Part shown: positions 13,361 through 21,513 of the stretch, one piece after another
Layout: every line of letters starts with the position of its first letter
How positions within the stretch are numbered: the first letter of the stretch is position 1
IMG/VR virus record: IMGVR_UViG_3300046535_001680
Coordinates: 1-23,236 of that record
Reading direction: 5' to 3' (one strand)
DNA length: 23,236 nucleotides
From: a virus
The notes under the pieces: generated by a model
Database searches by the model: none
Told to the model about the DNA's origin: nothing
The model's input: only the letters and a program-made list of their open reading frames with translations
Position numbers and translations under genes: made by a program

Positions 13361-15273
13361 GCGGGCTCCGTCGTGACTTGCAGACCCTGCCCGACGAGCA
13401 AATCCTCGAGTGCCTTCACGAGCTGCGCCTGAAAACTCGGGGTCGAGAGCTTCGCCGAGGCATCGCCGCCCTCTTTCCCAGCGCCCGCGTGAATGTGGAG
13501 GTGCACCTCTGCACCCCCGCCCCCCGAGGCGGGAGCACCTGGCGCCTGGACCATGCTCTGCACGGCATCCGACGAGCGCCCCGAGCCCTGCTCAACCCCT
13601 TGCGCGTACCCCTCGGTCGTGTGCCGACCGTACTCGGCGAACACGGTCGACGGACTCTTGATTCCCAGAGCGCTCGTGAACCCACTCTTGACCTTGCTAG
13701 CGAGGCCGGTCACCGCGTCCGCAAGCGCCTTCGCGCCGCCCGTGATGCCCGAGATCAGCCCCGAGATGACTTCCTTGCCGATCTCGCTCCAACCCGAGGA
13801 AAGAAGGCGCTTTGCCTCCGTCCACACGGCTTTGATGGCGTCAATGGCTCGGCTCGCCATGTTGATCTGATTCGTGAAGACGCGCCACACGCCGTACAGC
13901 ACAACGATCCCTGCGAGCATGCCCTCGACCACGAACTTCGTAACCGCCAGCGCCGCGTTCATGATCGTCACGCTCGACGTCGTATCCGGCCCGAACGCGT
14001 CCCGCACGCGGTGATAGAGCTGCAGGAAGTAGATCGCCGCCTCGAGGGTAATGATTAGCAGCTGCTTCATCGTCTGCTTGACGAACGGTGCCGCGTCTTC
14101 CGCCCACTCGCCCAGCTGGTTTCCGATGGCGGTCACGATCTCTTTGATCGCGTTCCCCGTGACCGTGTCCTCATCGAAGAAGGACGAGATCTCGGCGACG
14201 GCACGGAGTAGCGGCTCTAGATTCACGTCGCTCGTCAGGCGCGACATCGTGTCTTTGAAGTGCTGCGCTTGCGCGTTCAGATCGAGCAACTTCTTCGAGT
14301 TCAGCTGCCCGAACTGTTGCTCGACCGCCTTGCGGAGCGCGGCCGCGCCCCCCTTGAGATCGACCTTTGAGAGATCGAGTCCCGTGCCCTTGAGATCCGC
14401 CGCGGTCAATTGCCCGCCCTGCAGGGACTTCGTGAGCGCGGTCTGCAGCTTGCTCCCCGCCTCTTTGCCGACTGCCGACGAGACCTGAGCGACGGCGTTC
14501 AACGTGTCGACGAGCGTGTCTCCCCGGAGCCCCGCCTGACCGAGCTCGTTCGCGAGTCCTTCGAGCTCCGCGCGCGCCGTCGGGACCTTGCCGGAGAGCT
14601 CGGTGATCTGATCGGCGAGGTTCTTCGCGTTCTCCTCGGTACCGAAGATCCCCTCAGCGGTGAGATCCGTTGCGCGCGACGCGTTGGCGGACTGGATGAT
14701 CCACGATGACAAAGCAACCGCGCCCGCGACAAGTGCCGCGGTCAACGCGGCAACCCCCGCAGCAAGTCCAAGCATCGCGCTCGCCGCGAGTTCCCCGCCC
14801 GCGCCCATGCCGCCGAAAGCCTCGCTCAACTCTCCTACGTCTCGAAGAGAGCGCTTTCCCACGATGCCGAAGACATCGAGACCTGTCTTCAGCTTGGAGA
14901 GTCCCGCCTCCCCCCCTTTCGCCGCCTCCGTGTGCGCGTGTTCGGCCTTCGTCAGGATCTGCTCGGCGGTCGCCGCAGCCTTCGCCTTCGCAGCAAGCTC
15001 CGTGTAGCTCGATCCCTGCTTCTTGATCTCAAGCGTTGCTTTCGTGACCGCCTGTTGCTCGCTCAGGATCTTCGTCTTGAGCTCTTCTTTCGCCCTCTTG
15101 ACCTCGTCGCTTGATCCCTTGAGGCGTTTCAGCTCGCCCCCGTACTCGCGCATCTTCTGCTCGGAGGTCTGAACGGACGTTCGCAGCTTCTCCAATGCGG
15201 CGACCGTGTCCGCGGACACCTTCGCTGCGTTGGAGTCCATCTGAATGCCGAACCGTGCCGTCTCACCTGCCAC
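13357..15273 (-). CDS. Tail tape measure protein
   Basis: 638 residues. Residues 20-120 form a long coiled coil. A hydrophobic, Ala/Gly-rich segment lies at about 161-192, and others at about 404-420 and 436-465, as is usual in tape measures, which enter the membrane at injection. The C-terminal part has the typical pattern SGWSEIGKEVISGLISGI, LASKVKSGFTSALGIKSPS and FAEYGRHTTEGYAQGV (about 493-560). By the family rule of roughly 1.5 angstrom per residue the tail would be near 95 nm, an estimate only. It starts with GTG, overlapping the end of the frameshifted chaperone by 11 bases. It follows the chaperone pair, as in most tailed phages. Confidence 0.92.
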   Translation of the reverse strand: MAGETARFGIQMDSNAAKVSADTVAALEKLRTSVQTSEQKMREYGGELKRLKGSSDEVKRAKEELKTKILSEQQAVTKATLEIKKQGSSYTELAAKAKAAATAEQILTKAEHAHTEAAKGGEAGLSKLKTGLDVFGIVGKRSLRDVGELSEAFGGMGAGGELAASAMLGLAAGVAALTAALVAGAVALSSWIIQSANASRATDLTAEGIFGTEENAKNLADQITELSGKVPTARAELEGLANELGQAGLRGDTLVDTLNAVAQVSSAVGKEAGSKLQTALTKSLQGGQLTAADLKGTGLDLSKVDLKGGAAALRKAVEQQFGQLNSKKLLDLNAQAQHFKDTMSRLTSDVNLEPLLRAVAEISSFFDEDTVTGNAIKEIVTAIGNQLGEWAEDAAPFVKQTMKQLLIITLEAAIYFLQLYHRVRDAFGPDTTSSVTIMNAALAVTKFVVEGMLAGIVVLYGVWRVFTNQINMASRAIDAIKAVWTEAKRLLSSGWSEIGKEVISGLISGITGGAKALADAVTGLASKVKSGFTSALGIKSPSTVFAEYGRHTTEGYAQGVEQGSGRSSDAVQSMVQAPGAPASGGGGAEVHLHIHAGAGKEGGDASAKLSTPSFQAQLVKALEDLLVGQGLQVTTEPA

Positions 15274-15876
15274 GAATCAGAGCTCCTATCGCCTCGGTCA
15301 AGATCTTCACGCCTACGATCCGTCGGGTCTCTTGCTCCTCGTCATCTCGGGGCGTCTCGAGAAGCGCCCCGATGCACGTCGCCGCGGGCTCTAGGTTGAT
15401 CTGATCTTTGCCGCCGACAAGGCCCTTTCGCGCTTCCTTGTGGAGGCTTTCTATTTTCCCCGCTGCCGCTCCGTCCGAACCCCGTGCATCTCGCAGATCG
15501 CGAGCGCGCATTGCCCGGGCACCTCGTCGTGCTTTTCGGCGAGCGCCTTGAACCCGTCGAGGTCGGGGTAGAGGAGGTTCGGTTTCACGAGGTCCCACGC
15601 GTCGGCGCGGTTCTTGCGGCCGTCGAGGAACGTCCTAAAGCGAGGGACGGGGCCGCGCTGGACGGCGCAGAGCACTCCCAGTTGCTCGTTCGTGACGAGC
15701 GTCCAATCGACCTCGACCTCGCCAATCTCTTCCGAGAAGCGGACCGTGAGCTCGTCGGCGAGATCTCGGAGCGCCATGCGGCGCGCCTCTTTCTCGCGCG
15801 CAATCTCCGCAAGGCGGGCGCGAACCTGCTCGCGCTTCGCCTCCGTCGTCACGCCGTTCGTGTTCGCGTCCGTCAC
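15263..15876 (-). CDS. Tail assembly chaperone, -1 frameshift fusion product (gpGT/Mu gp41-42 type)
   Basis: A fusion of 204 residues is predicted. Ribosomes read 141 codons from GTG 15876, slip back one base on GGGAAAA (15460-15454), and continue with ATA at 15454 through 63 more codons to the stop at 15263-15265. The added part (IESLHKEARKGLVGG, then QINLEPAATCIGALLETPRDDEEQE, ending LIRGR) has no good start of its own in that frame, where the upstream shadow is arginine-rich. In lambda the same arrangement makes gpG and gpGT, needed to load tube subunits on the tape measure. Location just before the tape measure fits exactly. Confidence 0.8.
15410..15460 (-). promoter_or_regulatory. Programmed -1 ribosomal frameshift site: slippery heptamer plus stem-loop
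   Basis: On the minus strand the heptamer G-GGA-AAA (15460-15454) is in the X-XXY-YYZ register of the first frame and is followed at once by the TAG stop (15453-15451). After a 6-base spacer a stem can form between 15447-15436 (GCCTCCACAAGG) and 15422-15410 (CCTTGTCGGCGGC). It has eleven pairs with one mismatch, one bulge and a 13-base loop. Lambda uses the closely related GGGAAAG. Spacing and register are as in known -1 sites. Confidence 0.8.
15451..15876 (-). CDS. Tail assembly chaperone, non-shifted product (gpG-like, 141 aa)
   Basis: This is the main product of the chaperone locus, ending at TAG 15453-15451. The N-terminal third is a charged helix (KREQVRARLAEIAREKEARRMALRDLADELTVRF). 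The rest is mixed, with EVEVDWTLVTNEQLGVLCAVQRG and FLDGRKNRADAWDLVKPNLLYPDL. It is made in excess over the fusion and binds tube subunits during tail building in known systems. It starts with GTG in a GTGA overlap with the tube gene, with GAGGAC upstream. Function is by position and by the frameshift architecture rather than by sequence likeness. Confidence 0.75.
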   Translation of the reverse strand: MTDANTNGVTTEAKREQVRARLAEIAREKEARRMALRDLADELTVRFSEEIGEVEVDWTLVTNEQLGVLCAVQRGPVPRFRTFLDGRKNRADAWDLVKPNLLYPDLDGFKALAEKHDEVPGQCALAICEMHGVRTERQRGK

Positions 15877-16364
15877 GGGGAGTCCTCATCCGAATAGAGC
15901 GACACGGTCGTTCCGTTGCATTTCTCGACAGCGCGAAGTCCCATGAGTTCGAGTTGCACCTCAGACTCGTCCACGCCCTCTTTTTCGTCGGCTTTATTGC
16001 CCGTTAGGCGCAAACCGATCAACGAAACAGAGATGGGATCTTGCCCTGGTTCGACGTGCTGTAAGTCGTAGTTGAACTCCACGCCGCCATAGGATCCGTT
16101 ACCCGATTTCTCGGCAAGATTGCGCTTCAGCTTGTTGGCGGTGTCCTTGAGCATGGTAATGCTCACGGACTCCAGAGTATACTTGCCTCCGGTCATCCCC
16201 AAGGGCGTGGCATCACGCTTCGCGCCATGAACGAGTTTTCGCTCAAGCTTTTCCGAAAAGGAGACAGACTTGATCCCCTCGTAAGGCTCGCCGTCGATCT
16301 TGTGGACGGAGCTTTTCCAGCTGTAAATTATGTTGCTTCGACGGACGGTATCGGGTGTCGCCAT
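15873..16364 (-). CDS. Tail tube protein
   Basis: 163 residues, the usual size for a myovirus tube subunit. It is beta-rich with the order expected of tube proteins: KIDGEPYEGIKSVSFSEKLERKLVHG near the start, YTLESVSITMLKDTANKLKRNL in the middle, then PISVSLIGLRLTGNKADEKEGVDESEVQLELMGLRAVEKCNG. It follows the sheath gene in the operon, separated from it only by an HNH endonuclease gene, and precedes the tail chaperones. The ATG at 16364 lies 2 bases after the HNH stop; its ribosome site (AGGAG, 16378-16374) is inside the end of the HNH gene. Confidence 0.75.
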   Translation of the reverse strand: MATPDTVRRSNIIYSWKSSVHKIDGEPYEGIKSVSFSEKLERKLVHGAKRDATPLGMTGGKYTLESVSITMLKDTANKLKRNLAEKSGNGSYGGVEFNYDLQHVEPGQDPISVSLIGLRLTGNKADEKEGVDESEVQLELMGLRAVEKCNGTTVSLYSDEDSP

Positions 16365-16366
16365 AG

Positions 16367-16912
16367 TCACGCACTCCTGTTGTGGGACCGCATCCACGCG
16401 GCGATCCGTTCATGCTCTTCTGCCGTGCCTGAGCTTTTCACCGAGTTTGCGCGAAAGCTGACTACGTGCACGTTCCCCCGAACATATCCTTTTGCTGGAT
16501 CGAAACGATCCAGCGACGGCGACCCCGCACACGCGGCGCCCTGCCCATATTCCAGGCGAATGCCTAGGATAGGGCAATACTCGGGGATGTGTATGTCCGA
16601 CTCGGAGAGATCAAAAAGCAATCCCGCCTGCCTCGCCCGGAACTTGGCTGCGCCGAGCAACACGCGCTCGGGCCGCTCCTCGCGCCGTGCCTTGAGATAC
16701 TGCACCTGCTCGTCGCGCTTGCCCGGCTGCTTACGATACAGTGCCGTGTACGCCGCGCGGCACGCCCTGCAGCGAGAGCTCATCCCCAAACAACCGTGCG
16801 GATCGCGCCCGAACTCCGAGAACAAGAGCACCTCTTTGCATCGCGAACACTGCTTTCGCAGGTCGCCAAGCCAAGGCGTGGTGTTGAGCGTCTGAGCGAC
16901 CTGCATCGTCAC
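16367..16912 (-). CDS. HNH-type endonuclease with N-terminal zinc ribbon, probable homing endonuclease
   Basis: 181 residues. The N-terminal zinc ribbon has Cys22/Cys25 and Cys48/Cys51 (CSRC ... CRAC). Residues 113-160 match the phage HNH group: CPILGIRLEYG, then SPSLDRFDPAKGYVRGNVHVVSFRAN. The LDRxDPxKGYxxGNV signature usually provides the metal and DNA contacts. Such free-standing genes spread by cutting phage genomes that lack them. It sits between sheath and tube genes, normally neighbours. The GTG at 16912 gives a GTGA overlap with the sheath stop; an ATG two codons in is the alternative. Confidence 0.82.
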   Translation of the reverse strand: MTMQVAQTLNTTPWLGDLRKQCSRCKEVLLFSEFGRDPHGCLGMSSRCRACRAAYTALYRKQPGKRDEQVQYLKARREERPERVLLGAAKFRARQAGLLFDLSESDIHIPEYCPILGIRLEYGQGAACAGSPSLDRFDPAKGYVRGNVHVVSFRANSVKSSGTAEEHERIAAWMRSHNRSA

Positions 16913-18360
16913 ACCGACCGCTCGAACTTCGCGGTAACCTTGATCTGCTTGATGTAGCTGAGCGCCGCGACCGACAGCTCTCCGGTGATCGTCGCGCCCG
17001 CGTTGCTGCCGATGTCGTCATCGCGCGAGAGGTCGAACCGCACGCCGCTCGTGCGCCCCTTCGCGGCCTTGTCGACCGCGACTTGCACGAGCGACTCGAT
17101 CGCCTGCGCGTCCTCTTCCACGATGTAGACCTGCCCGCCTGGCTGCGCCTTGCGCTGCTTCCGCACGCCCTTCGAGAGCTGCGTCTTGAGCGCCTCGTAC
17201 GCGACGGTCGCGATCTCGTTCATGACCCGCGCGTGCTGCAGATACACGAAGTCGCTGTTCAGCGGCGAGAGGATCGGCGCGTTCGTGATGAACACGCCGG
17301 GCTCTCCCGCGAACGAGCGCAGCGTGGCGAGACGGAGATCGTCGAGTCCCGGGTGCAGGTACTCGTCGTGGTACTTCGGGTTCGCGCGTTCGTCCGTGAT
17401 GCTGAACCCGGGGACCGAGCCGTCAGACTTCTGCGCGGGGTCGACAGAGACGTCCGTCGCCATGGCGCGCGCCGCGACGGCGAGAGACGTCGGTCGCGAC
17501 TGCGAGACGCCCGTGATGATAGAGGTCAGGTCCCCGCCATCCGCGGCGACCGTGACGTTGATCGTCGCGACGCTCGCGAACGCCGCTTGCATCGCGGTCG
17601 CGTACTCGCTCTCCGTCTCGGGGGTGAGACGGTCGCGCCTGCGAGAGTTCACGATCGCGAACTTGTACTTTCCCGCCGTCTCTAGGTCCTGAAGCCAGAG
17701 ATCGATCGCGTTGACCATGTCGTCGTCCGCGTCGCCGACAACGAGCAGGACTTCCCACGGCGACGCGCTCACGCGCAGCGCCTCGAGGGAGTCCGCCAGA
17801 TCCGTGCTCTGCAGCTGCGGGGCGGTCGCGGGCACCGAGACCGTCTCGTCGGCGGCAACGTCGCCGGGCGCGAGGTCGAACGACACGCCCGTGCCGTCGA
17901 TCGTCAGGGTCGTGAGCGTACCGAGATCGAGAGCCTTGCTCGTGTGCTTTCCGCCGTCGAGCGAGTACGTGTACTGGATCCCCGGGGTGCCGACCGTGCC
18001 GTCGTCCAGGAACGTCACGAGCACATCATAGTCGTCGAGCGGCTCCGAGGTGCCCGCGGTAATGACTGACGGACCCGTCGGCGCGCCGGTGACCGTGATC
18101 GTGCCGTACGCGCCCGGCGTCGAGGGATCTGCGCGGACGAGGAGCACGGGCTTGTGCGCAACCGCCATGTCGTACGCGGCGAACTCCACGAGCGGACCCG
18201 CGCCGAGGTCGTCGAACGCCGTCCGCGTGCGCGTGTACAGCGCGGCGACGTTCATGTCGCCCTTCTCACTGGGGGCGATGATCGCGAGCACGCCTTCGTC
18301 GGAGGGCGTAACCACCCCCGTATTGAAATCGCTCTTCTTGATCTCTACGTTCGGAAGCAT
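16909..18360 (-). CDS. Tail sheath protein (DUF2586-like)
   Basis: 483 residues. The N-terminus (LPNVEIKKSDFNTGVVTPSDEGVLAIIAPSEKGD) and the C-terminal conserved block (PLNSDFVYLQHARVMNEIATVAYEALKTQLSKGV, GGQVYIVEEDAQAIESLVQVAVDKA, and AALSYIKQIKVTAKFERSV) fit the sheath group. A middle block (LEALRVSASPWEVLLVVGDADDD) resembles the Rossmann-like part seen in sheaths. Residues 86-178 form a beta-rich inserted domain with YTYSLDGGKHTSKALDLG. The sheath contracts to drive the tube through the cell envelope. The ATG at 18360 has AAGGGAAA upstream. Confidence 0.82.
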   Translation of the reverse strand: MLPNVEIKKSDFNTGVVTPSDEGVLAIIAPSEKGDMNVAALYTRTRTAFDDLGAGPLVEFAAYDMAVAHKPVLLVRADPSTPGAYGTITVTGAPTGPSVITAGTSEPLDDYDVLVTFLDDGTVGTPGIQYTYSLDGGKHTSKALDLGTLTTLTIDGTGVSFDLAPGDVAADETVSVPATAPQLQSTDLADSLEALRVSASPWEVLLVVGDADDDMVNAIDLWLQDLETAGKYKFAIVNSRRRDRLTPETESEYATAMQAAFASVATINVTVAADGGDLTSIITGVSQSRPTSLAVAARAMATDVSVDPAQKSDGSVPGFSITDERANPKYHDEYLHPGLDDLRLATLRSFAGEPGVFITNAPILSPLNSDFVYLQHARVMNEIATVAYEALKTQLSKGVRKQRKAQPGGQVYIVEEDAQAIESLVQVAVDKAAKGRTSGVRFDLSRDDDIGSNAGATITGELSVAALSYIKQIKVTAKFERSV

Positions 18361-18371
18361 CGGTTTCCCTT

Positions 18372-18920
18372 TCAGCCAATCAACCGGACGTAGTCCGTAT
18401 CAAGGTGCGGCTCGGGCACCACGCGATCGAAGTCCACATCGCGCACGACCTCATCGAGCAAGAGCGTCGCTTTCATCTGACGACCGAACGCGCGCTCCGT
18501 CGGAGGCGAGGACCAATCACGGTCCGTCCACAAGTGGTTCGCATACGCCCACTGAGCGATCGCTTGCGAGCAACGCTCGAACATGACGGCGAGCGCGCGG
18601 ATCTGCAGGCGGTCGTCTTCGCCGTCCCCTGTCGAATCATACGCCCAGAAGGTGACGGGAATCTGATACTGCGTCACGTGCAGCGTGCGAGCGTCGCCCT
18701 CGCTCGTGCGCCGCATGCCCGGACCGCCGCGAACGGGGAGCGTCTTCGCCTTCGTGCCGTTCATGTCGAACACGATGCGATTTGCGCCGCCGGGACCTTG
18801 GTTGATGGTCCGCGCCTGATCGTGCCAGCCGATCCACACGAGCGTGTCGTGACCTTCGTCGGCGAAGAACGCCTCGATCGCCTCGACCATCGCGACGGGA
18901 ACTGAAAACGTCTCGGTCAT
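18372..18920 (-). CDS. Probable tail completion/terminator protein (182 aa)
   Basis: Not recognised by family. It is a mixed alpha/beta protein with helix SVPVAMVEAIEAFFADEG, strand-rich centre (TLHVTQYQIPVTFWAY) and a C-terminus with QMKATLLLDEVVRDVDFDRVVPEP. It lies directly before the sheath gene and after a gp10/Mu gpG-like gene, the usual site of the tail terminator that caps the tube and joins it to the head. It has no signal or membrane segment. The ATG at 18920 overlaps the previous stop (ATGA). Confidence 0.55.
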   Translation of the reverse strand: MTETFSVPVAMVEAIEAFFADEGHDTLVWIGWHDQARTINQGPGGANRIVFDMNGTKAKTLPVRGGPGMRRTSEGDARTLHVTQYQIPVTFWAYDSTGDGEDDRLQIRALAVMFERCSQAIAQWAYANHLWTDRDWSSPPTERAFGRQMKATLLLDEVVRDVDFDRVVPEPHLDTDYVRLIG

Positions 18921-19312
18921 TGTCCCGCCAGCTTGCTGAACGCGAGAACCGCGCCCTTGCCGATCGCTTCCGCGATGCCCACGGGAATCGGGTCGCCCGG
19001 CTTCGGAATGATCTGCCGCTCGGGCGTGGTCTTGCCGACGCCGTGGTGGTGGTACACCTCGACCCCCTCGAGCGTGATCGCGATCGTCGGTCCGGCAGCG
19101 CTTGCGGCGATGGCGTTCGCCGCGCCCGCAAGTGGCCGGCCGCCGTCTTTCTTCGCGACCCACGCCCGACCGTCGGGGGTCGTCCCCGCGGCCGCGGTGC
19201 GCCGCGCGGCGGCCTGCACGAGAGGCGCTGCCTCCGCGGCGGTTGCGTCGGCGAGTCCGGCAAGAGCGCGAACGCGTTCTTTGATGGCATCTAGTTGTGC
19301 ATCACCGTCCAC
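18917..19312 (-). CDS. Neck/virion morphogenesis protein, HK97 gp10 / Mu gpG-like
   Basis: 131 residues. It has a helical N-terminal half (DAQLDAIKERVRALAGLADATAAEAAPLVQAAARRTAAAG) followed by beta strands with TPDGRAWVAKKDGG, TIAITLEGVEVYHHHGVGKTTPERQIIP and DPIPVGIAEAI. The sequence near the His triplet resembles the F-H-x-x-G ... R-x-I-P pattern of Mu gpG-like and gp10-like neck proteins, which link head and tail. The GTG at 19312 is chosen with GAGGAC upstream; it overlaps the previous gene by 11 bases. Confidence 0.6.
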   Translation of the reverse strand: MDGDAQLDAIKERVRALAGLADATAAEAAPLVQAAARRTAAAGTTPDGRAWVAKKDGGRPLAGAANAIAASAAGPTIAITLEGVEVYHHHGVGKTTPERQIIPKPGDPIPVGIAEAIGKGAVLAFSKLAGQ

Positions 19313-19784
19313 GATCTGCGTCCTCGTTCTTTCCGGCTTCCGCCTGCACGTCCTGCCACACGTAGGGGGACGTCTCGTTGTATGCCAGCGGAAACCCTCT
19401 CGTGACCCCCGTCGCCGTCGTGTCATCGCGAAGGGGGAGCTCGAAGAGTCCGTCCTTCGCGTCCGCCGCTTCCTTGATCTCCGTCCGCGCGAGCTCCGCG
19501 CGCGCTACCCACGGCGTCGCTTGCGGGTTGTTCGGCGGCGCGCCTGCGGCCTCGTATGCCATCTCGGTCACGAGATCGACCAACCACCCGACGACGTGCG
19601 CAGGGGGGTCGGTCTCGTCAAACGGCGCGGCATACCGCTTGGCGAGCCGACCGTCAACGCTCTTTCGAGAGTGGTACTCGAGTTGCCAGGTCAGGAACCC
19701 GGGCCGCTTCGCTTCGAGCTTGTCCACGAGCTCCGTAGGGATCGTGGACTTCGTTCGAAACCCGGCAACATCGAGGTACGCCAC
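19302..19784 (-). CDS. Head-tail connector protein, Mu gp36/gp6-like (160 aa)
   Basis: The pattern is that of small helical connectors: a short start (AYLDVAGFRTKSTIPTELVDKLEAKRPGF), a first helix with QLEYHSRKSVDGRLAKRYAAPFD, then a second with VVGWLVDLVTEMAYEAAG. In DUF1320/gp6 proteins the same features (an Asp/Arg-rich helix, RYA.P, then a second long helix) build the ring below the portal. The rest is extended. It follows the capsid region and precedes the neck gene. The GTG at 19784 has GAGGGTG upstream with a 9-base gap from the previous stop. Confidence 0.6.
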   Translation of the reverse strand: MAYLDVAGFRTKSTIPTELVDKLEAKRPGFLTWQLEYHSRKSVDGRLAKRYAAPFDETDPPAHVVGWLVDLVTEMAYEAAGAPPNNPQATPWVARAELARTEIKEAADAKDGLFELPLRDDTTATGVTRGFPLAYNETSPYVWQDVQAEAGKNEDADRGR

Positions 19785-19793
19785 GAGTCACCC

Positions 19794-20429
19794 TCAGACC
19801 GGATCCCCGAAGACGCGGGTAGAGACCGTGCCCGCGCCTGACTGCGTCGCCGTCGTCTTCACACCCGCCGACGCGACCTGCCCCGCGACCGGCAGCGTCG
19901 GACAGGCAACGAGAAGCTTTCCGTTCGCGGACAGCTGGAAGGGGTAGAAATCCTTCAGGTTGTAGACCTGGACATCCGACACATCCGATGCCTGGATGCC
20001 AGTGCCCGAAAGCCAGGACTGGACGGTCACGGTGGCGTCATCCTTGCGCTTCACGGACAGGACGCCCGCCGTGCCGTGCGAGGTGACGAGCTTGACCGCG
20101 AGGTGATCCGCTGCGACGTTCGCGAGCGCGATATCCGCTACGCCCGAAGCGAGCGTCCCGGTCGCCGAGGCGGGATCGTTGATCTTCGCCTTGATGTCCT
20201 GCCCTGTCTTGTTTTCGATCTCGAGCATCGTGGCACCCGCGACGGCGCCGAACGAGGCCGCGTACTCCGTATCCGCGGCGGTCGTATCGGGGACGTCGAT
20301 CGTGCCTTGCTGTTCTCCCTGGTAAGGAGAGTTCAGCGAGCTCGTCCCCTGAACGGGATCGCGAACCGTGTTGCCGCTGCCGTCCGTGAACTGGAGCGAC
20401 GTCTTGAGCGTGGCGTTCTTGTTGGACAT
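19794..20429 (-). CDS. Virion protein of unknown function after the major capsid gene (211 aa)
   Basis: Not recognised. The protein is mostly beta-strand, rich in Ala, Thr, Ser, Val and Gly, without an enzyme motif or transmembrane segment. The first 45 residues (KNATLKTSLQFTDGSGNT) look like a flexible arm. It directly follows the major capsid gene, with only 13 bases between them, and has a good ribosome site (GGGAGAA) before ATG 20429. In related phages this place can hold a head decoration or fibre protein, a guess based on position and composition. Confidence 0.6.
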   Translation of the reverse strand: MSNKNATLKTSLQFTDGSGNTVRDPVQGTSSLNSPYQGEQQGTIDVPDTTAADTEYAASFGAVAGATMLEIENKTGQDIKAKINDPASATGTLASGVADIALANVAADHLAVKLVTSHGTAGVLSVKRKDDATVTVQSWLSGTGIQASDVSDVQVYNLKDFYPFQLSANGKLLVACPTLPVAGQVASAGVKTTATQSGAGTVSTRVFGDPV

Positions 20430-20442
20430 GTCGTTCTCCCGA

Positions 20443-21498
20443 TCAGTACGGCGTGACTTTGTAGATGAGGTACGGCAAGCCCGGGCCGCACACGTTTCGG
20501 CCCTGGCAGTGCCACTCGAGCTCGCGAGCGCGATCGAGGATCGCGTCCACGCCCGTGCCGCCACCCTGGCCGGTGTAGTAGGTGATCTTGAACGGCTCGC
20601 GGTCGACGTACACGAGCGCGCCGAGCTGCGACGATGCGATCTGCTCGCACGCGACGTAGAACGTCTTGTTCTTGTGTCCGGTAACCGTGCCGTCGTCCGT
20701 CGGAAGCGGCGCGAGCTCGTCCGCGATGATCGGCTCTTTCCAACCGAACGTCGTGATCGCCGCCTCGACGTCGCCCGAGCCGCCTGCGCTGCCCGTGCCC
20801 TGCGCGAGGAACTTCGCCCGCATGAGCTGCGTGACGTTCGCCTGCATCGCCGGAGGCGCGATGATGCGAGTCGGCGTGAGGAACCGGGGATCGACGCCGT
20901 TCGGCATCTTCACCGACCGGATCGCCGCCGTGATCTTGTTCAGCGCGACGCGCGCCGCGTCAATGTCCGCGCCGCTGATGTCGTACGTCGAGCTCGTGAA
21001 GAGGTTCGAGTACGTCCCCAGCTCGGTCGCGAAGGGGTTGTACGGGTGATCCGTACCGAAGAAATCGCTCCCGTCGAACGACTTCACGCTGCCGCTGTCA
21101 CCGGTCTGGAGAAGTTCCACGACCTTCTTCTGCGGCCAATACGCCATGTACGCGCCCATCTGCGCGGACCACTCGGCGCCGAACTGGAGACCCTTGCCAT
21201 CCAGATCTTCGATCTGATTGCGGAAGAGCTTCAGACCCTTCGCCGCGGTTCGGTTTTCGAACTGCGTAAAGACCGATGCCATATCGTCGAAGGTGATGTT
21301 TCCACCCTGCACGCCGACGTCTTCGAGCTGCGCCGTGGAGAGAATCCACGCCATGAGCTCTTTGCCGCTGCCGCTGGGGACGACCTTGGTGATCTGCGAC
21401 CACCACAACTTGCTCGCCATGCGCGCGTACTCCTGATCTTGGATCGCGCGCATGTTGTTTTCGAAGCGAAAGAGGAACTCGGGAGTCAACGCGGGCAT
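20443..21498 (-). CDS. Major capsid protein, Mu gpT-like (HK97 fold)
   Basis: 351 residues, close to the length of Mu gpT (about 305). The N-terminal helix (LTPEFLFRFENNMRAIQDQEYARMASKLWWSQITKVVPS) and the middle block (KGLKLFRNQIEDLDGKGLQFGAEWSAQMGAYMAYWPQKKVVELLQTG) fit the gpT group (PF10124). The segment FFGTDHPYNP and the later EPIIADELAPLPTDDGTVTGHKNKTFYVA also occur as capsid-type patterns. It forms the icosahedral shell; its scaffold is the upstream I-type gene. The ATG at 21498 has AGGAGATC upstream. Confidence 0.85.
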   Translation of the reverse strand: MPALTPEFLFRFENNMRAIQDQEYARMASKLWWSQITKVVPSGSGKELMAWILSTAQLEDVGVQGGNITFDDMASVFTQFENRTAAKGLKLFRNQIEDLDGKGLQFGAEWSAQMGAYMAYWPQKKVVELLQTGDSGSVKSFDGSDFFGTDHPYNPFATELGTYSNLFTSSTYDISGADIDAARVALNKITAAIRSVKMPNGVDPRFLTPTRIIAPPAMQANVTQLMRAKFLAQGTGSAGGSGDVEAAITTFGWKEPIIADELAPLPTDDGTVTGHKNKTFYVACEQIASSQLGALVYVDREPFKITYYTGQGGGTGVDAILDRARELEWHCQGRNVCGPGLPYLIYKVTPY

Positions 21499-21513
21499 TG
21501 TCTTGATCTCCTA

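Noticed and set aside
15466-15598. An independent start for the -1 frame chaperone segment
   Set aside because: The part upstream of the slippery site in that frame is an arginine-rich shadow of the first chaperone frame, and the heptamer explains how the segment is translated.
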